The notes under the pieces: model-generated
Databases searched by the model: none
Seen by the model: the letters and a program-made list of their open reading frames with translations, nothing else
Told to the model about the DNA's origin: nothing
Made by a program: the position numbers and the translations under genes
Assembly (NCBI GenBank): GCA_012270135.1
Contig: JAAXIW010000198.1
Coordinates: 1 to 7,905, forward strand
Origin: Brevundimonas sp.
Lineage (GTDB): Bacteria > Pseudomonadota > Alphaproteobacteria > Caulobacterales > Caulobacteraceae
Length of the DNA stretch: 7,905 nt
Direction of reading: 5' to 3'
Shown: positions 1-6,467 of the stretch, piece by piece
Layout: every line of letters begins with the position of its first letter
Numbering within the stretch: position 1 is the first letter of the stretch

Positions 1-267
1 GACGAAGTCCGCCCCGTCCAGCATCTTCAGATCCGACAGGCCGTGCAGCGGCGACTCCGCGTCGAGCACCAGTTCGACGCCGCCCGCGAAGCGCACGCCC
101 CTCGCCAGCATCGCCCCGCCGGGCAGGCCCAGACCGACCGGCCGCGCCCCGGCCTCCGCCGCCGTCCAGCCCGGGCTGGCGCCCGTCCAGACCGGGGCCG
201 GAACCGCCGTCGCGCAGGCCGACAGCGCCAGGGCCGCGGCCAGGGCGAGCAGGCGGGATGGTCTCAC
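1..267 (-). CDS. Putative lipoprotein, esterase-like activity of phytase family (partial, N-terminal 89 residues)
   Basis: The reading frame is open from a GTG at 267 to the window edge, so only the first 89 residues are present. Residues 1-18 form a lipoprotein signal peptide: MRPSRLL, an Ala/Leu-rich core, then the lipobox LSAC with Cys18 as the lipidation site. The mature protein is therefore probably anchored in a membrane facing the periplasm. After a Pro/Ala-rich linker the sequence reaches ESPLHGLSDLKMLDGADFV (residues 71-89). This resembles the first strand of the beta-propeller in the 'esterase-like activity of phytase' family, where a GLS motif precedes a phrase about the stored value. 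That family call rests on one short motif and is tentative; the lipoprotein call is firmer. The GTG overlaps the cobT stop as GTGA, which implies translational coupling to cobT. The substrate is unknown. Confidence 0.6.
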   Translation of the reverse strand, partial: MRPSRLLALAAALALSACATAVPAPVWTGASPGWTAAEAGARPVGLGLPGGAMLARGVRFAGGVELVLDAESPLHGLSDLKMLDGADFV

Positions 268-2135
268 GCCGCCCGTCGCCGCCGCTTCGGCGCCTCCTTC
301 GGCTCGCTGTCGAACAGTTCGGCCAGCTTCTCGATCATCACCCCGCCCAACTGTTCGACGTCGACGATGGTCACGGCCCGGCGGTACCAGCGGGTCACGT
401 CGTGACCGATGCCGATGGCGATCAGCTCGACCGGCGAGCGGGTCTCGATCTCGGCGATGACCTGCCGCAGATGCTTGTCCAGATAGAGGGCCGCATTGGC
501 CGACTGGGTCGAGTCGTCGACCGGCGAGCCGTCCGAGATGACCATCAGGATCTGCCGCGCTTCCGGCCGGGCCTTGAGCCGCTCGTGCGCCCAGGTCAGG
601 GCCTCGCCGTCGATGTTTTCCTTCAGCAGCCCCTCGCGCATCATCAGGCCGAGGTTCTTCTTGGCCCGCCGCCACGGCGCGTCGGCCGACTTGTAGATGA
701 TATGCCTCAGATCGTTCAGCCGCCCCGGATGGGCCGGCTTGCCGGCGGTGATCCAGGCCTCGCGCGACTGTCCGCCCTTCCACGCCCGCGTGGTGAAGCC
801 GAGGATCTCGACCTTGACCCCGCACCGTTCCAGCGTCCGCGCCAGGATGTCGGCGCACACCGCCGCGACCATGATCGGCCGCCCGCGCATCGAGCCGGAA
901 TTGTCCAGCAGCAGGGTCACCACCGTGTCCCGGAACGGGCTCTCGCTCTCGGCCTTGAAGCTCAGCGGGCTGGTCGGGTCGGTGATGATCCGGGTCAGCC
1001 GGGCGGTGTCCAGCACCCCCTCCTCGAGGTCGAAGACCCAGCTGCGATTCTGCTGCGCCATCAATCGGCGCTGCAGCTTGTTGGCCAGCCGCGCCACCAC
1101 CGACGACAGGGCCGTCAGCTGCTGGTCCAGCAGCGACCTCAGCCGCTCCAGCTCGTTCGGATCGCACAGCTCGGCCGCGTCGATGGTCTCGTCGTGGGTG
1201 GTGGTGAAGACGCGGTAGGCGTCGACCGGCCGGCCGTCGTCGCCGATCTCCTGCCGGTTGGGCAGGGCGCCCTCGTTCAGTTCCGGCCCCTCGTCCGAGG
1301 CCTCGCCGTCCGGGTCGGCCGGGGCTCCGTCGGGGCGGCTGTCGCGTTCGTCGCCCGCGGTCTGGTCGTCGGTCGAGCCGTCCATGGACTGGCCCTCGCC
1401 GCCGCCGGCGTCGGCTGCCTCGGCCTGGTCGTCGGCGGCGTCCTGGTCCTGCGGATCCGGCTCCTCGTCGCCCGGATCCGCCGAGACGTCGTCGCCGCGC
1501 CCGTCGCCGGGATCGAGGTCCAGCGCCCGCAACACCTCCTTCAGCCGTTCGGCGAAGGCGGTCTGGTCGTCGGCCGCCTCGACGAGCGCGTCGATCTTCT
1601 TCCCGGCCTTCCGCTCAAGGTCGCCCCGTACGAGGTCCAGCAGGGCCCCGGCCCCGTCCGGCGCCCGCTGGCCGGTCAGCCGCTCCCGCACCAGCAGAGC
1701 CACCGCCTCGTGCACCGGAACCCGTTCCGGCTCGGTCGCCCGCAGCGCCCCGGTCCGCTCCAGCCGCGTCAGCAGGGCCGCGTTCATATTGGCCCGCACC
1801 CCCGCCAGCGAACGCGAGCCGACCGCCTCGACCCGCGCCTGCTCGACGGCCTCGAACACGTCGGCGGCCTGGCTGTCGGCGGGGCGGAGGCGGGCGTGGA
1901 GGCCCTCGTCATGATTGGCCAGCCGCAGCGCCAGCCGGTCGGCCTGCCCGCGCAGGGCGGCGCTCTCGGGTCCGGCGGGATCGCGCGGCGGATGGGGCAG
2001 GGTCAGGACGCCGCCGACCAGCTTCGGCCCGTCCGAGCCGAACGTCACCTCGAGTTCGGACTGCTCCGCCAGCGCCCGCGCGGCGTGGGCCAGCGCGCGC
2101 TTGAAGATTTCGGCGGGGGTCTCGGCGGAAGCCAT
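264..2135 (-). CDS. cobT: Cobaltochelatase subunit CobT
   Basis: 623 residues, close to the usual CobT length of about 630. With CobN and the AAA+ subunit CobS, CobT forms the ATP-dependent cytoplasmic chelatase that inserts cobalt into hydrogenobyrinic acid a,c-diamide in aerobic B12 synthesis. Residues 1-205 are the helical N-terminal domain. Residues about 206-285 are a very acidic Asp/Glu/Gly/Gln linker, a family hallmark. Residues 300-400 hold the conserved HDETIDAAELC and RRLMAQQNRSWVFDLEEG stretches. The C-terminus is a von Willebrand A domain with the metal-ion-dependent adhesion motif DNSGSM at 411-416, a further MIDAS-type ISDGSP at 534-539, and a basic tail KRRRRAA. The ATG at 2135 gives the standard N-terminus (MASAETPAEIFKRAL), but no strong Shine-Dalgarno precedes it. 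No cobS or cobN lies in this window. Caulobacterales often keep cobS/cobT apart from a full cob cluster (general knowledge), so its role in actual B12 synthesis here is unproven. Confidence 0.95.
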   Translation of the reverse strand: MASAETPAEIFKRALAHAARALAEQSELEVTFGSDGPKLVGGVLTLPHPPRDPAGPESAALRGQADRLALRLANHDEGLHARLRPADSQAADVFEAVEQARVEAVGSRSLAGVRANMNAALLTRLERTGALRATEPERVPVHEAVALLVRERLTGQRAPDGAGALLDLVRGDLERKAGKKIDALVEAADDQTAFAERLKEVLRALDLDPGDGRGDDVSADPGDEEPDPQDQDAADDQAEAADAGGGEGQSMDGSTDDQTAGDERDSRPDGAPADPDGEASDEGPELNEGALPNRQEIGDDGRPVDAYRVFTTTHDETIDAAELCDPNELERLRSLLDQQLTALSSVVARLANKLQRRLMAQQNRSWVFDLEEGVLDTARLTRIITDPTSPLSFKAESESPFRDTVVTLLLDNSGSMRGRPIMVAAVCADILARTLERCGVKVEILGFTTRAWKGGQSREAWITAGKPAHPGRLNDLRHIIYKSADAPWRRAKKNLGLMMREGLLKENIDGEALTWAHERLKARPEARQILMVISDGSPVDDSTQSANAALYLDKHLRQVIAEIETRSPVELIAIGIGHDVTRWYRRAVTIVDVEQLGGVMIEKLAELFDSEPKEAPKRRRRAA

Positions 2136-2178
2136 GGCGTCCGGTTAGCCTGTCCGGCGCGTGCTGGAAAGCGGCGCC

Positions 2179-2418
2179 TCAGTGCGCCTCGGGCGGCCGG
2201 GCGGCGGGGCTGAAATATTCGCTCTCGGCCTTCGGCTTCGCCGACAGCACGAAGCGGCGGTCGCAATAGCCGCACTCGACGAAATCGTCCTCGCCCATGT
2301 CCATATAGACCAGCGGATGGCCCAGGGCGCCGCCGCCGCCGTCGCAGGCCACGCGTTTGGTCGAGACCACGATCTCTTCCGGCGGCGGGATGATCGCATC
2401 GGGATGGCGGGGCGGCAT
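2179..2418 (-). CDS. Zinc-finger domain protein, zf-CHCC (NDUFS6-like)
   Basis: A 79-residue protein. Its core shows the spaced zinc ligands of the zf-CHCC family: Cys25 (RVACDGG), His33 (GHPLVYMDM), Cys49 and Cys52 (VECGYCDRRFVL). This fold is shared with the mitochondrial complex I accessory subunit NDUFS6, and in alphaproteobacteria small stand-alone copies are common. A structural or assembly role at complex I is likely from family knowledge but is not shown by the sequence. The ATG at 2418 is preceded by AAGG about 7 nt upstream, which supports this start over longer in-frame extensions that look like low-complexity shadow sequence. It ends 43 nt before cobT and follows the small membrane protein by 59 nt on the same strand. 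Confidence 0.85.
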   Translation of the reverse strand: MPPRHPDAIIPPPEEIVVSTKRVACDGGGGALGHPLVYMDMGEDDFVECGYCDRRFVLSAKPKAESEYFSPAARPPEAH

Positions 2419-2477
2419 GATCGACCTTGGGCTGGGAGGGCGCGTCGGCGTTTCCCTAGGCGGCCAGGGCCGAGGCG

Positions 2478-2732
2478 TCAAACCTCGCGCGGCTTGCGTC
2501 CGAACATCCGGTCGAACAGGGCCTTGCGGCGCTTGAACAGCGTCCACCCCAGACACCCGGCGGCGACCCAGAGGCCGACCTCGCCGACGATCGCGGCCGG
2601 GCCGCCGAACAGCATGGTCTGCTGCAGATCGAGGCGGTCCATCTTGTACAGGACCATGATCGCGGCGAATCCGCCGTAGCCCAGCAGGCAGAACCCGAAG
2701 GCGGTCCAACCAATCAAACGTGTGCGGGTCAT
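2478..2732 (-). CDS. Small two-helix membrane protein, possibly transporter-suffix-domain type
   Basis: 84 residues. Two hydrophobic segments can be seen, at about 6-29 (IGWTAFGFCLLGYGGFAAIM) and 42-66, separated by a short polar loop (YKMDRLDLQQ). A strongly basic tail follows (FKRRKALFDRMFGRKPREV). By the positive-inside rule the tail should be cytoplasmic, giving an N-in/C-in hairpin. The second helix contains GEVGLW followed by a small-residue-rich stretch. This resembles the GEV-x-W signature of the short 'transporter suffix domain' proteins; that match is from memory and is weak. The ATG at 2732 has GGAG about 9 nt upstream. It is the first gene of the leftward block and is divergent from the ABC ATPase, so a functional link to that ATPase is possible but unsupported. 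Confidence 0.75.
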   Translation of the reverse strand: MTRTRLIGWTAFGFCLLGYGGFAAIMVLYKMDRLDLQQTMLFGGPAAIVGEVGLWVAAGCLGWTLFKRRKALFDRMFGRKPREV

Positions 2733-2773
2733 CGACGGGCTCCGTCAAGCAAGCTGTTCATAATGACAAGGAC

Positions 2774-2800
2774 GCTAGACATTCGCCTTCCCGATGTCAA
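2774..2800 (-). promoter_or_regulatory. Candidate sigma-70 promoter for the leftward block
   Basis: On the minus strand a perfect TTGACA (2800-2795) is followed 15 bases later by TCTAGC (2779-2774). That is a fair -35 with a poor -10, and the spacing fits the short spacers of Caulobacter housekeeping promoters. It lies about 40 bases upstream of the ATG at 2732. This is judged by eye only. Confidence 0.4.
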
Positions 2801-2812
2801 GCGTCATTGACA
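2795..2812. repeat. Inverted repeat TGTCAA-N6-TTGACA in a divergent intergenic region
   Basis: Two perfect 6-base arms, TGTCAA at 2795-2800 and TTGACA at 2807-2812, are separated by GCGTCA. The left arm read on the minus strand is the -35 of the candidate leftward promoter. The right arm read on the plus strand could be the -35 of a promoter for the ABC ATPase, although no good -10 follows it. The repeat may therefore be back-to-back -35 elements, or an operator for a dimeric regulator that controls both directions. Confidence 0.5.
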
Positions 2813-2844
2813 GTCCGCAGGGGGCTTGGCCCCGGCCGGTCGCG

Positions 2845-2858
2845 CGCCTACCTAGGCG
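2845..2858. repeat. Short inverted repeat CGCCTA-CC-TAGGCG in the ABC ATPase leader
   Basis: Arms CGCCTA (2845-2850) and TAGGCG (2853-2858) match perfectly around a 2-base centre. The element ends 23 bases before the ATG at 2882. A separate hairpin, GGGGC-TTG-GCCCC at 2821-2833, lies just upstream. Either element could be a protein-binding site or an RNA structure in the leader. Arms this short can arise by chance in GC-rich DNA. Confidence 0.35.
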
Positions 2859-2881
2859 GACCGTTCCGCTGAAGGCCGCCG

Positions 2882-3856
2882 ATGACCGAACCCGCCCCGC
2901 TGCCCGTCAACGCCATCGAGGTGCGCGGGCTGGAGAAGACCTATGCCGGGTCGAAGAAATCGCCGCCCAAGACGGCCCTGCGCGGCGTCGACCTGGTCAT
3001 TCCGCGCGGCTCGATGTTCGGCCTCCTCGGCCCCAACGGCGCTGGCAAGTCGACCCTGATCAACATCCTCGCCGGCGTCGTGAACAAGACCGGCGGCACG
3101 GCCGCCATCTGGGGCCGCGACATCGACCGGCAGCCGCGCGACGCCCGCGCCGCCCTCGGTGTCGTGCCGCAGGAGATCGTCGCCGACGTCTTCTTCACCC
3201 CGCGCGAGGCGCTCGAGGTCCAGGCCGGCTTCTACGGCGTCCCCGCCGACGAGCGCCGCTCCGACGAACTGCTCGCCGCCCTCGGCCTCAGCGACAAGGC
3301 CCACGCCTACGTCCGGGCCCTGTCCGGCGGCATGAAGCGCCGCCTGATGGTGGCCAAGGCGCTGGTCCACAATCCGCCGATCCTGATCCTCGACGAGCCG
3401 ACCGCGGGCGTCGACGTCGAGCTGCGCCGCCAGCTCTGGGACTACGTCCGCCGCATCAACGCCGAGGGCGTCACCATCCTGCTGACCACCCACTATCTGG
3501 AGGAGGCGCAGGAGCTCTGCGACACCATCGCCATCATGAACCGCGGCCAGGTGGTGGCCTGCGAGCCGACGCCCCAGCTGCTCCGCCGCCTCGACACCCG
3601 CAATGTGATCGTCACGCCCGAAAGCGAGCTGGCCGGACCGCCCGCGCTGAAGGGATTCGAGGTCGCGGCCCGGCCCAACGGCGCCTTCGCCGTCACCTAC
3701 CGCAAGGGCCAGTCGTCGGTGGAGCAGGTTCTCGCCGCCGTCCGCGCCGCCGGCGTCACCATCGCCGACATCTCGACCGAGGACCCGGATCTCGAGGACG
3801 TCTTCCTCGCCCTGACCTATGGCGACGCGGCGCAGGCGGACCCGACCAGGGACTGA
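2882..3856 (+). CDS. ABC transporter ATP-binding protein (ABC-2 / YadG-type)
   Basis: 324 residues with a complete nucleotide-binding domain: Walker A GPNGAGKST at 50-58, Q-loop Gln97 (VVPQE), signature LSGGMKRR at 147-154, Walker B LILDEP at 168-173, and H-loop His204 in TTHYLEEA. The domain order and the C-terminal extension of about 90 residues, ending in STEDPDLEDVFLALT, match ATPases that pair with ABC-2 family permeases (drug, polysaccharide or lipid exporters; YadG is the E. coli relative). It would hydrolyse ATP on the cytoplasmic face to power export. The ATG at 2882 is preceded by GAAGG with 6-nt spacing, which supports this start. The expected permease gene is absent: the next gene is convergent. 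The partner must lie elsewhere, or ahead of this block outside the window. The substrate cannot be predicted. Confidence 0.93.
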   Translation: MTEPAPLPVNAIEVRGLEKTYAGSKKSPPKTALRGVDLVIPRGSMFGLLGPNGAGKSTLINILAGVVNKTGGTAAIWGRDIDRQPRDARAALGVVPQEIVADVFFTPREALEVQAGFYGVPADERRSDELLAALGLSDKAHAYVRALSGGMKRRLMVAKALVHNPPILILDEPTAGVDVELRRQLWDYVRRINAEGVTILLTTHYLEEAQELCDTIAIMNRGQVVACEPTPQLLRRLDTRNVIVTPESELAGPPALKGFEVAARPNGAFAVTYRKGQSSVEQVLAAVRAAGVTIADISTEDPDLEDVFLALTYGDAAQADPTRD

Positions 3857-3862
3857 GCCGCT

Positions 3863-3881
3863 GCGACCGCCGGCGGGTCGC
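3863..3881. terminator. Hairpin between convergent genes, possible bidirectional terminator
   Basis: GCGACC (3863-3868) and GGTCGC (3876-3881) pair around a 7-base GC-rich loop. It sits in the 26-bp gap between the stop codons of the ABC ATPase and the response regulator, which is where a shared terminator is expected. There is no T-run on either side, so it is not a classical intrinsic terminator. Confidence 0.4.
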
Positions 3882-3882
3882 C

Positions 3883-4389
3883 TCAATCGATATCGATGAA
3901 CTGTTTTCGATCCGTCGAACGCCGTCCCTGCGACGCGCCCTCCCGCTGGGTCCGGCGCCGGTCCGGCCCGAAATAGCCGTCCAGCTTCACGAAGGGCCGG
4001 GGCTTGAGGATCAAACCCTGCAACCGGCTGATCAGGGCCTTGGCGGTGACGGGCTTGACGAGAAACTCGGTCACCCCCGCGTCCCTCGCCTCGTCGATGC
4101 GGCGCCGGTCTGCATGGCCGGTGAGCATGATCATGGGGAGAAACGGATCGGGCGAATCCGGGCTTTTGCGGACCAGCCGCACGAACTCCACGCCGTTCAG
4201 GGGCGTCATCTTGTAATCGACGATGGCGACATCCACCGGCCCGGCTCGCAGAAGGGTCATGGCCGCTTCCACGTCTCCGGCCTCGTGAATGCGGTGGATG
4301 CCCACGCTCTCCAGAATGGAGGCCGTGATCGCCCGCATCTGCGGCCGGTCATCAAGGATCAGGACGGAAAGCGCGCCCAGCCCGGACAT
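3883..4389 (-). CDS. CheY-like single-domain response regulator with arginine-rich C-terminal tail
   Basis: 168 residues. The receiver domain spans about 7-128: acidic pair Asp13-Asp14 (ILDDRPQMR), phosphoacceptor Asp58 (AIVDYKM), switch Thr90 (IMLTGHAD) and Lys112 (EFLVKPVTA). All phosphorylation residues are intact, so it should accept phosphate from a histidine kinase. No kinase is in the window. There is no DNA-binding or enzymatic output domain. Instead there is a tail of about 40 residues, with FVKLDGYFGPDRRR at 133-146 and further Arg/Lys pairs, ending in QFIDID. FGPDRRR-type tails occur on several stand-alone alphaproteobacterial regulators (general knowledge); their function is not clear to me. 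The ATG overlaps the upstream gene's stop as TGATG, indicating translational coupling and suggesting a joint function with that protein. Confidence 0.9.
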   Translation of the reverse strand: MSGLGALSVLILDDRPQMRAITASILESVGIHRIHEAGDVEAAMTLLRAGPVDVAIVDYKMTPLNGVEFVRLVRKSPDSPDPFLPMIMLTGHADRRRIDEARDAGVTEFLVKPVTAKALISRLQGLILKPRPFVKLDGYFGPDRRRTQREGASQGRRSTDRKQFIDID

Positions 4390-4769
4390 CAGACCACCAT
4401 CACCGTGCCGATCAGCAGCCGCGCCCCGGCCCGGCCCAGCGTCCGGTCCGTGGCCGCCTGGAGCTGGACGACCAGCCGCTCCACGTCCGGCGGGGCGCCG
4501 GGCAGCAGGGCGTTGGCCGAGGCCTGCACGACCGCCGCATAGGCCGCCCTCAGCCGCGGCGCCGACTGGGCCGCCCGCGTGCGCAGGGCCGCGTCGGGCG
4601 TGTCCAGCCCGGTCTCCACGGTCATCACCCCGCGCCGGCCGCCCGAGCGGACCACATTGGCCGTGATGGTCGGCAGCCGCATATAGCTGTTCTGCGGCGC
4701 ACCCCCGCCGCCGCCTCCGCCGGTCTTGCGGGCGGCGTGCTTCAATCCGAGCAGGGCGCGTCTGTCCAT
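4389..4769 (-). CDS. Conserved hypothetical protein, glycine-rich N-terminus, weakly FliL-like C-terminus
   Basis: 126 residues. The N-terminus MDRRALLGLKHAARKT is basic, followed by seven consecutive glycines (17-23). Residues 29-126 look like a compact alpha/beta domain: YMRLPTITANVV, then RGVMTVETGLDTPD, then a helix with APRLRAAYAAVVQ, and ending GARLLIGTVMVV. The order (strand, a strand with alternating hydrophobics, then long helices and a final strand) recalls the periplasmic domain of the flagellar protein FliL. However, there is no membrane helix or signal peptide, so this is a hint only. The upstream sequence lacks a clear Shine-Dalgarno, and the start at 4769 was chosen because it leaves a clean 23-nt gap after the preceding lipoprotein gene. 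Coupling to the response regulator through TGATG suggests a shared pathway. Confidence 0.75.
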   Translation of the reverse strand: MDRRALLGLKHAARKTGGGGGGGAPQNSYMRLPTITANVVRSGGRRGVMTVETGLDTPDAALRTRAAQSAPRLRAAYAAVVQASANALLPGAPPDVERLVVQLQAATDRTLGRAGARLLIGTVMVV

Positions 4770-4792
4770 GCGCCGATGCTGGCACGCGCCGC

Positions 4793-5434
4793 TTAAGGCG
4801 TGGTTACGGGACCCCAGGGCAGGGTCGGCCAGCGCCTTCGCGCCTCGTCTCCCTCGACGGTCTCGACCAGATCGCCCGTCTCGACGTCCGCGACCGCCAC
4901 CACATAGTCGACCCCCGTCCAGACGCAGCCGCCCGTCTGGCGCCGGACCCCGGCCAGCACATAGACCCGCGAACCGTCCGGCGACCAACCCATGCCGCTC
5001 GTCGCCGCGTCCCCGTCCGGCACGCTCTGGCAGCCGTTCCGCCGGCCCAGCTCGGCGATGGCCGCCTCGCGGATCGCCGGGCTCTCGACGGCCTCCGCCC
5101 GGGCGTTCAGCGTCCAGAACCGGAACGCGCTCCATCCGGCGCTGCCCGGGTCATTGACATAGAACCGCTGCGAGTCCGGCGACCACGACAGGCGGGACGG
5201 GGTCTCCACCCTTCCGATCTCGCTGCGCCTCAGGAACCCGGCGCTCAGCAGCAGGGTCGGATCGGCCTCGCCGCCGTAGACGACGCTCATGGTCCCGCTC
5301 GGCGACCGGATCGTCTCGGGCCGGATCCCGAGCGGGGTCGAGCCGGTCACCGGCGGCGCCTCCGCCGGCGGCGCCGGTGAACAGGCGGCGACGGCGAAGC
5401 ACACCGCAAGGCCGGCGCCCCGCGGAGTCCTCAC
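4793..5434 (-). CDS. Putative lipoprotein with WSPD-type beta-propeller repeats
   Basis: 213 residues from a GTG at 5434 that overlaps the bioB stop as GTGA. The start is set by that overlap and by the signal peptide it gives: MRTPRG, hydrophobic LAVCFAVAAC, with Cys18 as likely lipidation site (lipobox VAAC). A Pro/Ala linker follows (19-30). Two blade-like motifs appear, LSWSPDSQRFYV at 82-93 and MGWSPDGSRVYV at 148-159. This is the pattern found in TolB- and PD40-type propellers, but only about two recognisable repeats fit, so a complete propeller is doubtful. Cys135 and Cys170 could form a disulfide in the periplasm. I do not recognise the family. Despite coupling to bioB, nothing suggests a role in biotin synthesis. 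Confidence 0.78.
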   Translation of the reverse strand: MRTPRGAGLAVCFAVAACSPAPPAEAPPVTGSTPLGIRPETIRSPSGTMSVVYGGEADPTLLLSAGFLRRSEIGRVETPSRLSWSPDSQRFYVNDPGSAGWSAFRFWTLNARAEAVESPAIREAAIAELGRRNGCQSVPDGDAATSGMGWSPDGSRVYVLAGVRRQTGGCVWTGVDYVVAVADVETGDLVETVEGDEARRRWPTLPWGPVTTP

Positions 5435-6426
5435 GCCGCCACCTCGACCGGCTTCGGCTCCATCGGTTTCAGGTCCAGCAGGGCGAACAGGGCCGCGTCC
5501 TCGTCCTGTTCGGGGTTGGGCGTGGTCAGCAGCTTGCCGCCGACGAAGATGGAGTTGGCCCCGGCCAGGAAGCACAGCGCCTGCATCTCCGGACTCATCG
5601 TCTCGCGCCCGGCCGACAGCCGCACCATGGCCTTCGGGCAGACCAGCCGTGCGACGGCCACCGTCCGCACGAACTCGATCGGGTCGATCTCGCCCTCCCG
5701 CTTCACCCGGTCGCCCAGCGGCGTGCCGGTCACCGGCACCAGCGCATTGACCGGCAGGCTGTCGGGATGTTCGGGCAGGGTGGCCAGGGCGTGCAACAGC
5801 CCGGCCCGGTCGCGCCGCGCCTCGCCCATGCCGACGATGCCGCCGCAGCAGGTGCTCATGCCGGCGTCCCGGACATGCTGCAGCGTATCCAGCCGGTCCT
5901 GATACGTCCGCGTCGTCACCACCTCGGCGTAGTATTCCGGCCCGGTGTCGAGGTTGTGGTTGTAGTAGTCCAGCCCCGCCGCCTTCAGCTGCCGGGCCTG
6001 ATCCGCCGTCAGCATGCCCAGCGTCGCGCAGGTCTCCAGCCCCAGCGCCTTAACCCCGGCGATCATGGTGGCCAGTTTCGGCGTGTCGCGGGGCGTCAGC
6101 TCGCGCCCCGCCGCCCCCCTGCAGAAGCGCGCCGCCCCGCCGGTGGTCGCCGCCCTTGCCACGGCCAGCCGACGCGGGCGGGCGGCCCGACAACCGGAGG
6201 GAAGCCCCGTCTGGAAACTGGCCGACTGCGAGCAGTAGCCGCAGTTCTCGGCGCAGCCGCCGGTCTTGATCGACAGCAGCTGGCTCTTCTGCACCTCGGA
6301 CGGATCGAACCAGCGCCGGTGCACGGTCGCCGCCTCGAACACCAGCTCCATGAAGGGGCGGGCGAACAGCGCCTCGACCTCGTCCAGGGTCCAGTCGTGG
6401 CGGGGGATCGAGAGGTCACGGGTCAT
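5431..6426 (-). CDS. bioB: Biotin synthase BioB
   Basis: 331 residues, a normal length. BioB is a cytoplasmic radical-SAM enzyme that inserts sulfur into dethiobiotin in the last step of biotin synthesis. The [4Fe-4S] motif CAENCGYC gives Cys58, Cys62 and Cys65. The [2Fe-2S] ligands are present as Cys102 (ARFC), Cys133 (LETC), Cys193 (STCCGG) and Arg269 (VRLSAGRE). YNHNLDTGPEYY, TTRTYQDRLDTL and NSIFVGGKLLTTPNP are canonical. The ATG at 6426 has AGGGA about 10 nt upstream. One oddity is that residues about 76-107 are poorly conserved although all flanks are textbook and the alignment length is preserved; Met and Trp of the usual FCMGAAW are Arg103 and Gly107. This may be divergence or sequence error (see findings). 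No other bio genes are nearby. It lies 41 nt after the protease gene and is coupled to the following lipoprotein. Confidence 0.93.
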   Translation of the reverse strand: MTRDLSIPRHDWTLDEVEALFARPFMELVFEAATVHRRWFDPSEVQKSQLLSIKTGGCAENCGYCSQSASFQTGLPSGCRAARPRRLAVARAATTGGAARFCRGAAGRELTPRDTPKLATMIAGVKALGLETCATLGMLTADQARQLKAAGLDYYNHNLDTGPEYYAEVVTTRTYQDRLDTLQHVRDAGMSTCCGGIVGMGEARRDRAGLLHALATLPEHPDSLPVNALVPVTGTPLGDRVKREGEIDPIEFVRTVAVARLVCPKAMVRLSAGRETMSPEMQALCFLAGANSIFVGGKLLTTPNPEQDEDAALFALLDLKPMEPKPVEVAA

Positions 6427-6467
6427 GATCCCGTTTCCCTGACGCAGGCCGCCGGGCCGGGCAAGCC

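Noticed and set aside
258..2213. Long plus-strand open frame of about 650 codons opposite cobT
   Set aside because: It is the antisense shadow of a real CobT with full motifs. Its translation is Arg/Gly/Pro-rich with no recognisable domain, as expected for GC-rich DNA.
2794..4542. Plus-strand open frame crossing the ABC ATPase and the response regulator
   Set aside because: It is out of frame with the ATPase and antisense to the regulator, and the product is Arg/Pro-rich without motifs.
5342..5384. GGCGCC/GCCGGC-rich symmetric stretch that could be a terminator
   Set aside because: It lies inside the lipoprotein coding sequence, where it encodes the Pro/Ala linker, and there is no T-run.
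6427..6467. BioR operator (TTATNNATAA type) upstream of bioB
   Set aside because: No such palindrome is present in the 41-bp gap. The 7479-7500 palindrome does not match that pattern either.
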